Origin: Mesorhizobium sp. LSJC280B00 | Lineage (GTDB): Bacteria > Pseudomonadota > Alphaproteobacteria > Rhizobiales > Rhizobiaceae | Direction: 5' to 3' | DNA length: 48,890 nt | Assembly: GCF_000502835.1 (NCBI RefSeq) | Contig: NZ_AYVL01000002.1 | Coordinates: forward strand, 237,773 to 286,662 | In this document: piece by piece, positions 6,996 through 15,070 of the stretch | How the letters are laid out: every line of letters begins with the position of its first letter | How positions within the stretch are numbered: the first letter of the stretch is position 1 | Notes under the pieces: model-generated | What the model saw: the letters and a program-made list of their open reading frames with translations, nothing else | The model's database searches: none | What the model was told of the DNA's origin: nothing | Position numbers and translations under genes: made by a program

Positions 6996-8389
6996 ACATC
7001 GAGATCGGCATGACCTCGACTGGCGCTACCGTTGGTCTGCCGCTCCGCCTTGCCAATCGGCACGGGCTCGTCACGGGCGCCACTGGCACCGGCAAGACTG
7101 TCACCCTGCAGCGCCTGGCCGAGCAATTCAGCGCCGCCGGAGTTCCTGTCTTCGCGGCCGATATCAAGGGCGATCTGTCCGGTGTTGCCGCCGGCGGGCG
7201 CTTCCCTGTTGCGCTGTGGGACATCTTCGGCCGCCATGGGCTGCCGGTGCGGACGAGCGTGCAGGATATGGGCGCTGGCCTGCTGGCGCGCATGCTCGGG
7301 CTCAACCAGGCACAGGAAGGCGCCATGGATATCGTGTTCCGCAAGGCGGAGGACGAACAGACCTTCATGCTAACGCTGGACGATTTGCGCTGGTCGCTCA
7401 ACGACATGATCGAGGAGCGGGAGGACGTCTGCCGGAAATACGGCAATGTCACCGCTGCTTCGATCGCAGCCATCCAACGCAATTTGCTCGCGCTTGAAGC
7501 ACAGGGCGGCGATCGCCTGTTCGGCGAGCCGCCGTTCGATATCCTCGACCTGATGGCTGTCGACGCAGAGGGCAGGGGCACAATCAACCTGCTGCATGCC
7601 GACCAATTGCTCGAGGCGCCGAAGCTTTACGCGACCTTCCTGCTATGGCTACTTTCCGAGCTCTTCCGCAAATTGCCCGAGGCCGGCGACCTGCCCAAGC
7701 CCAAGCTCGTGTTCTTCTTCGACGAGGCGCACCTGCTGTTCGCCGACGCGCCGAAGCACCTGCTGCAGAAGATCGAGCGGCTTGTCCGCCTGGTCAGATC
7801 CAAGGGCGTCGGCGTGTTCTTCGTCACTCAATCGCCAACCGACGTGCCGGCAGCTGTCCTGGAACAGCTCGGCACGAGGATCCTGCACGCGATGCGCGCC
7901 CACACGGCGGAGTCGCTGAGGAAGATCAAGGCGGCGGCCGATACAATTCGCCCGCGCAAGGGCTTCAAGACGCGCGAGGAATTGCCGACGTTGAAGATCG
8001 GCGAGGCGCTGATCTCGGTGATCGGCGAGGACAACGTTCCGAGCGAGGTCGAGAAGGTGAAGGTGATCATGCCGGCCGGGCAGGTCGGATCGATTTCAGA
8101 TGAAGAGCGCCAGGTCGTGCTCGAGTCGACACCCTTGCGGAAGAAGTACCATGCAGGGCTGGACGAGAACGCCGCAGGGCGGGCGTTCAGCCGCCGGATG
8201 ATGCAGGCGAGGGGAATTGATCCCGGTCCGGAAGGCACCGCGGCACCGGAGGCGAACCTCTACCTGAAGCACGTCCCGTCGATCGACATCAGCGAGGAGC
8301 CTGGCAAGGGTGCTAAACGTCGGCTGTTTGAGATCGCCGCATGGGGTGCGGTAGCGGCGATCGGGTTGAAGATGGCTGGTGTGCTATAA
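6992..8389 (+). CDS. HerA-like ATPase (DUF853/YjgR type)
   Basis: A 465-residue P-loop ATPase: Walker A GATGTGKT at residues 29-36, FAADIKGDLSG near residue 55, Walker B with FFFDEAH near residues 241-247, then FVTQSP and an HAMRAHTAESLRKIKAAADTIRP block. This is the layout of the DUF853/YjgR branch of HerA/FtsK-type translocases, about the usual length. HerA proteins form hexameric DNA pumps; the role of the YjgR branch is not settled. The C-terminus ends in a hydrophobic stretch (FEIAAWGAVAAIGLKMAGVL), a possible membrane anchor. A multi-TM membrane protein follows, suggesting a joint function at the membrane. Confidence 0.85.
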   Translation: MNIEIGMTSTGATVGLPLRLANRHGLVTGATGTGKTVTLQRLAEQFSAAGVPVFAADIKGDLSGVAAGGRFPVALWDIFGRHGLPVRTSVQDMGAGLLARMLGLNQAQEGAMDIVFRKAEDEQTFMLTLDDLRWSLNDMIEEREDVCRKYGNVTAASIAAIQRNLLALEAQGGDRLFGEPPFDILDLMAVDAEGRGTINLLHADQLLEAPKLYATFLLWLLSELFRKLPEAGDLPKPKLVFFFDEAHLLFADAPKHLLQKIERLVRLVRSKGVGVFFVTQSPTDVPAAVLEQLGTRILHAMRAHTAESLRKIKAAADTIRPRKGFKTREELPTLKIGEALISVIGEDNVPSEVEKVKVIMPAGQVGSISDEERQVVLESTPLRKKYHAGLDENAAGRAFSRRMMQARGIDPGPEGTAAPEANLYLKHVPSIDISEEPGKGAKRRLFEIAAWGAVAAIGLKMAGVL

Positions 8390-8417
8390 GCTGCTAATTC
8401 AGACGAAGGGGGACAAA

Positions 8418-9032
8418 ATGCTGAACAATCCTAATGATCCATGGGACTGGCTGCCGTTTTTCATAATGGTGGTGCTGGTATCGATTGGAGGTTTCTTCTC
8501 GTACCGCACTGGCGGGCGAGAGGTTAGAAGGCGGAAGGCGCGTCACGAAAGAATGGCCGCCCGATTGGATGTCCTTTTTGACATCTACAAGATGGAGGCT
8601 CGACACCGCGACGAGATCATGAGGTACATGAGATACGGCGATCAGTTTGAGATTCAGGTTAGTAAAGCCAGCTATTCTATGATGACCATCATGGCAGCGG
8701 TTTTGGGTGTTCTCAGTCTCGCCCTAACTCTGTTCTTTTGGTTTCGCCGCTGGCTCCATGTCTCGAGCTTATTTGTGAGCACGGCTTTTGCGCAAAGTGC
8801 GGTGACACCACCGCCGGAGGCAGCAAAGCCCGACCTGGGGTGGATGATCCCTTATGTCGCACTCATGGTGATCGCCATCATCGGCATCGCGTTTCTGGGC
8901 TCGATAGGCGTTTTGTGGGTCACCAAAGATACTCCAGAAAACCAAGCGAAGCTAAAGTCGGCTTCGGATATGGTGAAAATGTTCGGCGGTTTTTTCACCG
9001 GTATTGCCACGACGCTGCTTGCACCACACTAG
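8418..9032 (+). CDS. Membrane protein with three or four TM helices
   Basis: The 204-residue protein has hydrophobic segments near residues 10-27, 90-108 and 140-165, and perhaps one at the C-terminus (FFTGIATTLLA). The region between the first two is basic (GGREVRRRKARHERMAARLD). AAGGGGGACA before ATG 8418 is a strong ribosome site and rules out the earlier in-frame start. The gene follows the HerA-like ATPase by 28 bases. No family recognised; superinfection exclusion or partnership with the ATPase are guesses. Confidence 0.7.
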   Translation: MLNNPNDPWDWLPFFIMVVLVSIGGFFSYRTGGREVRRRKARHERMAARLDVLFDIYKMEARHRDEIMRYMRYGDQFEIQVSKASYSMMTIMAAVLGVLSLALTLFFWFRRWLHVSSLFVSTAFAQSAVTPPPEAAKPDLGWMIPYVALMVIAIIGIAFLGSIGVLWVTKDTPENQAKLKSASDMVKMFGGFFTGIATTLLAPH

Positions 9033-9036
9033 CGGG

Positions 9037-9531
9037 CTACCACGCCTTAATGCCAGCTTGATTGAGCCGCGACGCGATCGCTTTCGCCGCAACGTCCCGA
9101 CGACGCCGGAACGTCGAATAGGCCCAGCCGCGGCGTTCGCACTCGACTTCGGTGTGGCGGCCGCGGATTTCCCAGAAGCACCAGGTCACGAGCGCCCGGC
9201 GTGCAGCCGGCGCGTCCTCGACGTACTTGCCCCAATTCGGCAGCTGCTGGCCTTCCGGCCCCTTGCTGCCGATCAGCACCTTTTCCATGATGGTGATCTC
9301 GCGGGCCGTGCGCTGGACCCGCACGCGTTCGATCTGCCGCTCGGTGCCCTGGGCGATCTGCCCGACCTCGTCCTCGAAGGTCACGCGGTATTCCGGCCAA
9401 TTGTTCTTGAACCAATCCGGGCCGACTTGGCCGGTGGTGTCGAACAGCACCTCAAACGCGTGGACCATCGCGTCTTTAACGAGTGTGGGATCCCAGCCGC
9501 CATCAGTCGAACTCACCATCTGTGATTGCAT
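9037..9531 (-). CDS. Phage protein resembling DUF6362, HTH-like C-terminus
   Basis: 164 residues starting MQSQMVSSTDGGWDPTLVKD. It has a conserved-looking WPEYRVTFEDEVGQIAQGTERQIERVRVQ segment and a C-terminal helix-turn-helix-like tract (VECERRGWAYSTFRRRRDVAA). This combination resembles phage proteins filed under DUF6362, from memory. It is the last gene of the leftward operon, overlapping its upstream neighbour by 29 bases. A role in transcription or terminase-related DNA recognition is possible but unproven. Confidence 0.6.
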   Translation of the reverse strand: MQSQMVSSTDGGWDPTLVKDAMVHAFEVLFDTTGQVGPDWFKNNWPEYRVTFEDEVGQIAQGTERQIERVRVQRTAREITIMEKVLIGSKGPEGQQLPNWGKYVEDAPAARRALVTWCFWEIRGRHTEVECERRGWAYSTFRRRRDVAAKAIASRLNQAGIKAW

Positions 9532-9904
9532 CGTACATGTCGTCCCGGATTGCGCAGACGTTGATTCGGCGAAGATATTCCTCGCCCGTTAATCCACGCT
9601 TTTTGGCCTGGCGCGCGAGCTTGGCGCGCTCGTGGAAGGTGAGATTGATCGAGATGCGGCGATGCTTCGGCCCGCCGACTTCGGTCAGCGGCAGACCCCA
9701 ATTCTTCCATTGCCGGCGGACGGTTGCCCTGCTTGTCCCGTCGGCCATGCGCTTCTCGATATCGGCCGACGAGTAGCCAAGGCCGGTCAGGAACCCGATG
9801 AAGGCGCCTTTGGCGATCGTCCAGCGAATGACGACCGGATGCCCGAACCGTTCGGTGAAATGGCGCTTCTTCGGCGCCGGTTTCTGCAGCTTGCGGCGGG
9901 CCAT
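9503..9904 (-). CDS. Small HTH DNA-binding protein, 133 aa
   Basis: Begins MARRKLQKPAPKKRHFTERF, a very basic N-terminus, followed by FLTGLGYSSADIEKRMADG and TSRATVRRQWKNWGLPL, a plausible helix-turn-helix, then a positively charged helical tail (FHERAKLARQAKKRGLTGEEY). Its start overlaps the primase-helicase stop (ATGA at 9901-9904). Because the iteron array at 9964-10007 lies just upstream in the primase gene, this protein is a candidate iteron binder; that link is inference. Confidence 0.65.
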   Translation of the reverse strand: MARRKLQKPAPKKRHFTERFGHPVVIRWTIAKGAFIGFLTGLGYSSADIEKRMADGTSRATVRRQWKNWGLPLTEVGGPKHRRISINLTFHERAKLARQAKKRGLTGEEYLRRINVCAIRDDMYDAITDGEFD

Positions 9905-12144
9905 CAGAGCACGATGTCCCCGCCAGTTTCGAACAACTCGCGCATTCCCTCGGAAACGGGTTCGTCCGGTGTTTGTCCGGTACTCGTCCGGTCCTCGTCC
10001 GAAATTTCGGGTTTTGGGAAGGTTCGCTTGAACCCGCGAATTGGCTTGCCATCCCACCACATGTAGGGCTTCACCATCTTGATGAGCCCATACTTGGTCA
10101 GGCCGTCTTTCGCGCGGGCAAATTCCTTTCGAATCTGGTCGGTGGCCTTAGCCTTATCCTCGACCTCGAGCATCTTTTCGAGGGCGACGACCAGGTAGTC
10201 TTTCCAGTCCACGACGACGCGTCCGACGGCCGCTTTAGGGCCTTCCTTGTCGTTGGCGATGAACTTGCCATGCCGATCGACAGTGTCGAACAGGTTCATC
10301 ATGATGCGCCGCTCGGTCGGGTTCACATAGAAGCCCTGCCGTTCCTGTTCTTTCTTCAGCCGCTCCTTCTCGCCGACGGTCAGCACCACGCATGACGTGA
10401 TCTCGCGTTGCGTCTTTGGGTTGAGTCCCACCGGAACCGACGCGAGCGAGAACGTGATCTTGATGCCGTCCTCGTCGTCCTTCTGCTTGGCGAGCCGCGC
10501 GGTACGAATTCGTGTCTCCTCGTCCTGGTTGACGACGATCACGGTGTCGACATTGGCGTGGATCGAGGTGTGGCCCCGCAGCTTCTTGCCGTCGGCATTC
10601 ATGTGGTGGACCAGGCAGACGTGGCAGCCGCATTCGTGCTCGATGCGGGCAATGTTCGCCAACACCACGGACATATCCTTGCCGCTGTTCTCATCGGCAC
10701 CGACGGTCGCCGTTGCCAGTGTGTCGATGAAGACGATGCGGAGCGGCATCGACATGGTGATCTTGATCGACTTGATCGCCTCGATCAGCCGATCGGTGTC
10801 GCCCTCGCGAGAATACAGGTCGACCTTCGCCGGCAGCACGACGAGCGGAATCTCCTCGTCCTCGGAAACGTTGAAGTGCTTGCGATATGCCTTCTGGCGC
10901 TTCTTCATGCCTAGGCCGCCTTCGCCGGCCTGGTAGATGACGCCGCCGCGCTCGACGGAATAGTCGAAGAAATCCTGCCCGCGCGCGACGCAATAGGCCG
11001 CGTGGAGGGCGAGGAACGATTTGCCGGATCCCGATGGCCCCCCGATGATCGAGCGCCCTCGAGTCGTGATCAGTCCGTCGATGATGTAGTCGTACTCGAG
11101 TCCCGGACCGTCGAGCTCGTCGTGATAGTAGGCGCCAAAGGCGCGCGGCCGCTCGGGAACCCAAGCCGGCGCTTTCTTGACCAGGATCTCGAACTTCTCG
11201 CTGGTGCCGCCGGCCTGGTCTTTCCAATCGGTGACGTCGGACTTCTCCGGCGCATCCTTCCAGTGCAGCGCCAGGTCGAGCGAGCGAACCCGCTTGGCGA
11301 TCGGCCGCAGATCGGCGCCACGCAACATGGTGCGCGCCTTTCCGGCATCGTCCAGATCCGAGCATATGACGAGATCGGCGCCGGCGAGGTCGGCGTTGAG
11401 TTCCGGGTGCCAGTTCTTCGCCCCGCCTTGGTTCGTGGTGCCTACCTGGCCCCACTCGCGCAGGGTCTCGACGTCCTTCTCGCCTTCGACCAGGACGACA
11501 GGCCGCCCCTCTTTGATCGCCTTCAGCACCTCGGCGCGGTTGTAGAGGACCCATTTGGTGTCCTCGAACTGCTTCTCGTCCTCGTAATGCTTGCCGGCCT
11601 TGGCCTTGAACCAGTCACCGCTCTTCGTCTTGCCGTAGAGCCCAGCCTGCAATCCCCAAATCCAGCCGCCAGCCGGATGCGGCCGGCGCTGCATGTAACG
11701 GCGCGGCGCTGTCTTCGCGAATTTCAGAACCTCATAGGCGAGCTTTCCCTTGTCGTCGAAATACTGGAACGTCGCGATCGGGTGATCGTCCATAAAGCCG
11801 GCGAACTTGCCTTGGGGCTTAGCAGCGCCGTTGGCGCCGTTGTACTGCTGCTCGCGCCTGTCGATGTGGCCCTGTTCTTCCAGCCACTCCAAGGCCTCGG
11901 CCTTGCTGTAGCCGCGGTAGGCCTGCAGCAGCTTGAGCACGCCGCCGCCGTCGCCGTCCTCATGGTCGTTGTAGACGCCTTTTTTGCAGTCGACCGAGAA
12001 GGCGCCTTTCTTGCCCCAGCGCCATTCCTTGCCAGGCGACGACAGGGCGCGGTTCGGCTCGCCCATGAACTCGGGCATGATCTTCAACGCGACGGCTTCC
12101 ATGGCCCGCGCCAGTTCGGCGTCGAATTTGGGGTCTGAGCCCAT
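9904..12144 (-). CDS. Phage primase-helicase (Toprim + RepA-like AAA ATPase)
   Basis: A 746-residue two-domain replication protein. Residues ~215-290 carry the Toprim motifs VEGEKD and SDLDDAG; residues ~360-600 form a RecA-fold helicase with Walker A (GGPSGSGKS, 368-376), FIDTLA as Walker B and CLVHHMN as the later motif. The architecture is that of bifunctional phage primase-helicases that prime DNA and unwind the fork. ATG 12144 is chosen over longer in-frame starts because GAGAGG lies 8 bases upstream and the protein then begins at a normal length. The C-terminal tail (DEDRTSTGQTPDEPV) is encoded by 11-bp iterons and is probably not a functional domain. Confidence 0.9.
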   Translation of the reverse strand: MGSDPKFDAELARAMEAVALKIMPEFMGEPNRALSSPGKEWRWGKKGAFSVDCKKGVYNDHEDGDGGGVLKLLQAYRGYSKAEALEWLEEQGHIDRREQQYNGANGAAKPQGKFAGFMDDHPIATFQYFDDKGKLAYEVLKFAKTAPRRYMQRRPHPAGGWIWGLQAGLYGKTKSGDWFKAKAGKHYEDEKQFEDTKWVLYNRAEVLKAIKEGRPVVLVEGEKDVETLREWGQVGTTNQGGAKNWHPELNADLAGADLVICSDLDDAGKARTMLRGADLRPIAKRVRSLDLALHWKDAPEKSDVTDWKDQAGGTSEKFEILVKKAPAWVPERPRAFGAYYHDELDGPGLEYDYIIDGLITTRGRSIIGGPSGSGKSFLALHAAYCVARGQDFFDYSVERGGVIYQAGEGGLGMKKRQKAYRKHFNVSEDEEIPLVVLPAKVDLYSREGDTDRLIEAIKSIKITMSMPLRIVFIDTLATATVGADENSGKDMSVVLANIARIEHECGCHVCLVHHMNADGKKLRGHTSIHANVDTVIVVNQDEETRIRTARLAKQKDDEDGIKITFSLASVPVGLNPKTQREITSCVVLTVGEKERLKKEQERQGFYVNPTERRIMMNLFDTVDRHGKFIANDKEGPKAAVGRVVVDWKDYLVVALEKMLEVEDKAKATDQIRKEFARAKDGLTKYGLIKMVKPYMWWDGKPIRGFKRTFPKPEISDEDRTSTGQTPDEPVSEGMRELFETGGDIVL
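9964..10007 (+). repeat. Four 11-bp iterons inside the primase gene
   Basis: GTCC starts at 9964, 9975, 9986 and 9997, each 11 bases apart; three units are GTCCGGT plus four variable bases. The period is not a multiple of three, so the repeat is a DNA signal rather than a peptide repeat. It matches the unit of the array at 1034-1088. Confidence 0.8.
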
Positions 12145-12218
12145 CAGAGGGCCTCTCGAAATGGGGAGAAACTCGCCATCAGATGGCAGTTCGTGATATC
12201 GAGCGCCGGTGGCGGGGT

Positions 12219-12920
12219 ATGAGAATGATTTCTTGGGGCTTCCGAATTCTTGTAAATGCTCTGGCGTGGATTGGTTTGCTCGCCGTAATCGCGGTCGCCC
12301 TTGCCTTCGCCATCGGACCGGATTGGTGCGAGGGGAGCGGTTGTACGGTTCAGGGCTGGTTTTCGGCACTTAGTGGCTGGGCCGCCGCAATCGCCGCCGG
12401 AGCTACTATTGGAATTTTGTACAAGCAGGCAAGAGGCGGCGACCATGCGCTTGCCGTTGCCCAGGAAACGCTGGCGCACGCACGTGAGAATAGCGAACGC
12501 CAGCTCAGAGCCTATTTGTTTGTTGTGTCTGCGAAGGTCGAAACGAATGACCGGCCCCAGGTGCCGGTGCAAATCGCGGTAAGGAATACGGGCCAGACGC
12601 CTGCCTATGATGTGCAGTTTGGTTGTCAGAGAGTCGCCGGTCGACAGGAGCAAATACTCTTTTCCGATCCTGAAACAAAACGAACGGTCGATCTCGGCCC
12701 TGGCGAAGGTCAAGTCATGACCGTCCAGTTCGATGGCGCGTTTCTCCAACAGCATCGGGATGAGTTTTTTAGTGAACAGTTCAAGGCGTTCACCAATATC
12801 AAATATCGCGACGCCTTCGGCTTTGAACGGGAAACAAGGTTTCGTCTTCAAATCCACCCTTCGATCATACCGACGGGTGGCGACCTTGATGTCTGCGCGG
12901 AGGGGAACTCGGCCACGTGA
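12219..12920 (+). CDS. Membrane protein on the opposite strand (moron candidate)
   Basis: About 233 residues: two hydrophobic segments (ILVNALAWIGLLAVIAVALAF and SGWAAAIAAGATIGILY) with a short Cys-containing loop between them, a helical linker (ALAVAQETLAHAREN), then a beta-rich soluble domain with VRNTGQTPAYDVQ. This membrane-plus-Ig-like layout is common among unclassified bacterial proteins. It points rightward between leftward operon genes, so it needs its own promoter and may be expressed in the lysogen. Starts at 12183 and 12225 are also possible. Confidence 0.7.
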   Translation: MRMISWGFRILVNALAWIGLLAVIAVALAFAIGPDWCEGSGCTVQGWFSALSGWAAAIAAGATIGILYKQARGGDHALAVAQETLAHARENSERQLRAYLFVVSAKVETNDRPQVPVQIAVRNTGQTPAYDVQFGCQRVAGRQEQILFSDPETKRTVDLGPGEGQVMTVQFDGAFLQQHRDEFFSEQFKAFTNIKYRDAFGFERETRFRLQIHPSIIPTGGDLDVCAEGNSAT

Positions 12921-12937
12921 CAATGATTGCGTGAACC

Positions 12938-13225
12938 TCATCGCCGGACCACCGGGATCTTGCGGCCCTTGCGAAAAATCGCGCCGAACAGGCTCTCAGC
13001 TTTCGATCGAGCGGACGTGCGTTCCATGCCAGTGCCGACGATGTCGCCGCACAGGTGCGCCTTCAGCGCGCGCCAGGCTGCCACCTCGGCTTGGTCTTCA
13101 GTGTCGTATACCCGAGGCGTGCCGCCTTCGCAGACCTTCTCCCAGCCGGCCTTGTGGACCTTCCGGAATTCGCCATGGTAGCCGCCATAGACGGGAACGG
13201 AGCGGGCGTTGACCTCGTTCGTCAC
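12938..13225 (-). CDS. Hypothetical 95-aa protein
   Basis: Starts with GTG 13225 in a GTGA overlap with the upstream stop. The sequence has YGGYHGEFRKVHKAGWEKVCEGGTPRVYDT, then DQAEVAAWRALKAHLCGDI, as in many small phage proteins of unknown role. It belongs to the leftward operon. No function assigned. Confidence 0.65.
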   Translation of the reverse strand: MTNEVNARSVPVYGGYHGEFRKVHKAGWEKVCEGGTPRVYDTEDQAEVAAWRALKAHLCGDIVGTGMERTSARSKAESLFGAIFRKGRKIPVVRR

Positions 13226-13704
13226 GACGGCTCCATCGTTTCGGCATTCAGGGTGCGGATGACATTGGCGGCGGCGACCTTGGTCAGCACGCCCTTGATG
13301 TCCTTCGCCGTCGGGTCGCCGGCGAGAATGCGATCGCAGTCGAGGTCGGCCTCGGCGAGGGTGAAGGTGAGCAGGGTTTTGCTGTCGATCGCCGCTCGGC
13401 GGGCGTCGCGCTTCGTCGACACGATCGACCAGTTGCCGGCACCGTCGCAGCGAACGGACCGCTCAACACTGGCGTCGCGCGCGTCATCAAGCGCATAGAT
13501 CACGGGGGTGACCGGCGGCGCCGGCCGATGAGCGATGTTGCCAGTTTCAACGATTTCGAATCCGAGATGGCGGCCGTAGCGCATGAGGGCGTCGGCACTC
13601 CTACGCCACTCCTCCTGGTCGCATTGGTCCCAGCCGAAGCGCGTGCGGCCGATGCGGGACTCGCGCATGGCCTCGGCGACGCGGTCTCTAAGGGTAAGCG
13701 TCAT
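13222..13704 (-). CDS. Hypothetical 160-aa protein
   Basis: Begins MTLTLRDRVAEAMRESRIGR at ATG 13704, overlapping the methyltransferase stop (ATGA). It has an alpha-helical N-terminal half with W-DQCDQEEWRRSADALMRY and an ending with TLAEADLDCDRILAGDP. No domain recognised. Operon position between the methyltransferase and another small gene suggests an early or middle phage function. Confidence 0.65.
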   Translation of the reverse strand: MTLTLRDRVAEAMRESRIGRTRFGWDQCDQEEWRRSADALMRYGRHLGFEIVETGNIAHRPAPPVTPVIYALDDARDASVERSVRCDGAGNWSIVSTKRDARRAAIDSKTLLTFTLAEADLDCDRILAGDPTAKDIKGVLTKVAAANVIRTLNAETMEPS

Positions 13705-14309
13705 GCCAGCACCGCCTCGGCGCGGAGCCAGTCGAATTGGGTGCCATAGAACGGTGCGGTCTGATCCCAGACCATCCACACCCAGTCCGCAGTGCCGCCG
13801 TCCGCCTCGCCGCCAGCGAGTAGGAATTCACCGGGCGGGCAGGATGGGCGAGGAGAGATCGACCAGACGCGATTGGGCGGGAACTCGGCGTACAAGCCCT
13901 TCGCCCGGCCGGCGCTGGCGAGAAACTTGATGTCGGCGAATGCGATCACCTTCCCGGTCGCGACAGTCAGCGCCTTCCGGATGAAGGCCTCGGCGCCCTT
14001 CGCACGGAAGAATGGGGGGTTCATGCAGATATTTGGCTGCGAGATCGCGCCCACCTCCCGGAAATCCGCAGTTCCGAGAAACCATGGCGTGCCTTCTGGA
14101 ACACGCTGGACGATGTCGGTGCCGACCGCTTGTACGCCGGCGGCGAGCAGGCCTTTCACAATGTTGCCTTGTCCGCAGCATGGGTCCAGAACCGGGCCAA
14201 CAAAGCGCTCGACCTTTACAAGCGCTCGGGTGACGAACTCTTCTTCAACATACCAGTCGAGCGCGTCACGCTGCCAAACGTGCGCGACCTTCTCCTTCGT
14301 TTCACTCAC
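13701..14309 (-). CDS. Second adenine-type DNA methyltransferase
   Basis: 202 residues from GTG 14309 (GTGA overlap with the CtrA-like gene). LDPCCGQGNIVKGLLAAG is the AdoMet-binding loop and ICMNPPF, near residue 100, is the catalytic motif of N6-adenine enzymes. It is shorter than CcrM and lacks a recognisable CcrM C-terminal domain, so it should not be called CcrM. It differs clearly from the methyltransferase at 3880-4638. Its place right after the CtrA-like gene suggests that methylation and cell-cycle-type regulation are expressed together. Confidence 0.8.
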   Translation of the reverse strand: MSETKEKVAHVWQRDALDWYVEEEFVTRALVKVERFVGPVLDPCCGQGNIVKGLLAAGVQAVGTDIVQRVPEGTPWFLGTADFREVGAISQPNICMNPPFFRAKGAEAFIRKALTVATGKVIAFADIKFLASAGRAKGLYAEFPPNRVWSISPRPSCPPGEFLLAGGEADGGTADWVWMVWDQTAPFYGTQFDWLRAEAVLA

Positions 14310-15070
14310 CCGACGGCCCTCACGCGCGCGTCGGACAGCGCCGGAACGAAGCCTTCCGGGATGAATTGGTAGCCGCGGCCCCACTCCGTCTGGATGATAT
14401 CAATCCCGCCAAGCGGGGCATGAAGCTTGCGGCGAATTTTGCATACCAGGACGTCGATGATCTTGATCTGGGGTTCGTCCCGGCCGCTGTAGAGGAAATT
14501 CATCACCATCTCTTTGGAGACGATCGAGCCTTGGCGCAGCGTCAGCAATTCGAGAACGCTCGCCTCTGTCTGCGTGAGCAGAACGGTGCCGCCAGGATGC
14601 GTGACCGTCCCGCGGACTGCGTCGAACACGGCCTCACATGGCAGTTTCACCAGCCGTTCGACGGATGGTCCGCGATCGCGCCGCGCCAGCGCCGCCAGGC
14701 GGGCGACGAACTCGACTTTGTCGATCGGCGCCGGCTGTACGTCGTCTGCGCCGTGTAGGAGGATCCCGACGCGCCGGATGACCTCTTCACCGATTGTCCT
14801 CGGATTGGCGACCGGAACCAGCAGGAAGAAGAGGATGTTCTTGACGGCTGCCTGCCGCCAGTTGCGGCAAATTACGCTCGCGATGCCGGCCGAGTCCGTC
14901 CAGATGACGCCAATGGCCTGCGGGTCGCGGTAGAGCGCCGAGCAAAGATCCTGCGGCTCGAGGATCGCTTCGGCCTCGAAACCGCCGTCGGCCGCGTAAT
15001 CGGCAAGCATCTCGACGATATCGGCATCGAGCGCTGGGTTTTTGCTGGTCGCCAGGATCAGGACGCGCAT
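14306..15070 (-). CDS. CtrA-like response regulator with degenerate receiver
   Basis: 254 residues. The C-terminal ~90 residues are a winged-helix OmpR/PhoB domain whose core (SKEMVMNFLYSGRDEPQIK then IIDVLVCKIRRKL and WGRGYQF) closely follows CtrA, the alphaproteobacterial cell-cycle master regulator. The N-terminal receiver keeps the fold and the GADD motif, but the acidic pair near the start is replaced (ILATSK), the usual Lys site reads PAPI, and the phosphoacceptor Asp is not clearly in place. It probably binds DNA without phosphorylation. The TGATG overlap upstream and GTGA downstream place it in the leftward operon. Confidence 0.85.
   Translation of the reverse strand: MRVLILATSKNPALDADIVEMLADYAADGGFEAEAILEPQDLCSALYRDPQAIGVIWTDSAGIASVICRNWRQAAVKNILFFLLVPVANPRTIGEEVIRRVGILLHGADDVQPAPIDKVEFVARLAALARRDRGPSVERLVKLPCEAVFDAVRGTVTHPGGTVLLTQTEASVLELLTLRQGSIVSKEMVMNFLYSGRDEPQIKIIDVLVCKIRRKLHAPLGGIDIIQTEWGRGYQFIPEGFVPALSDARVRAVG

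Noticed and set aside
11002..12138. 378-codon plus-strand frame
   Set aside because: It lies entirely antisense to the primase-helicase gene, which has clear Toprim and P-loop motifs.
12144..12941. 265-codon minus-strand frame upstream of the primase
   Set aside because: The opposite strand encodes a convincing membrane protein with TM helices; the minus frame has no motif.
14306..15070. Calling this gene the host ctrA
   Set aside because: The receiver is degenerate and the gene sits in a phage operon; a host CtrA would have an intact phosphorylation site.
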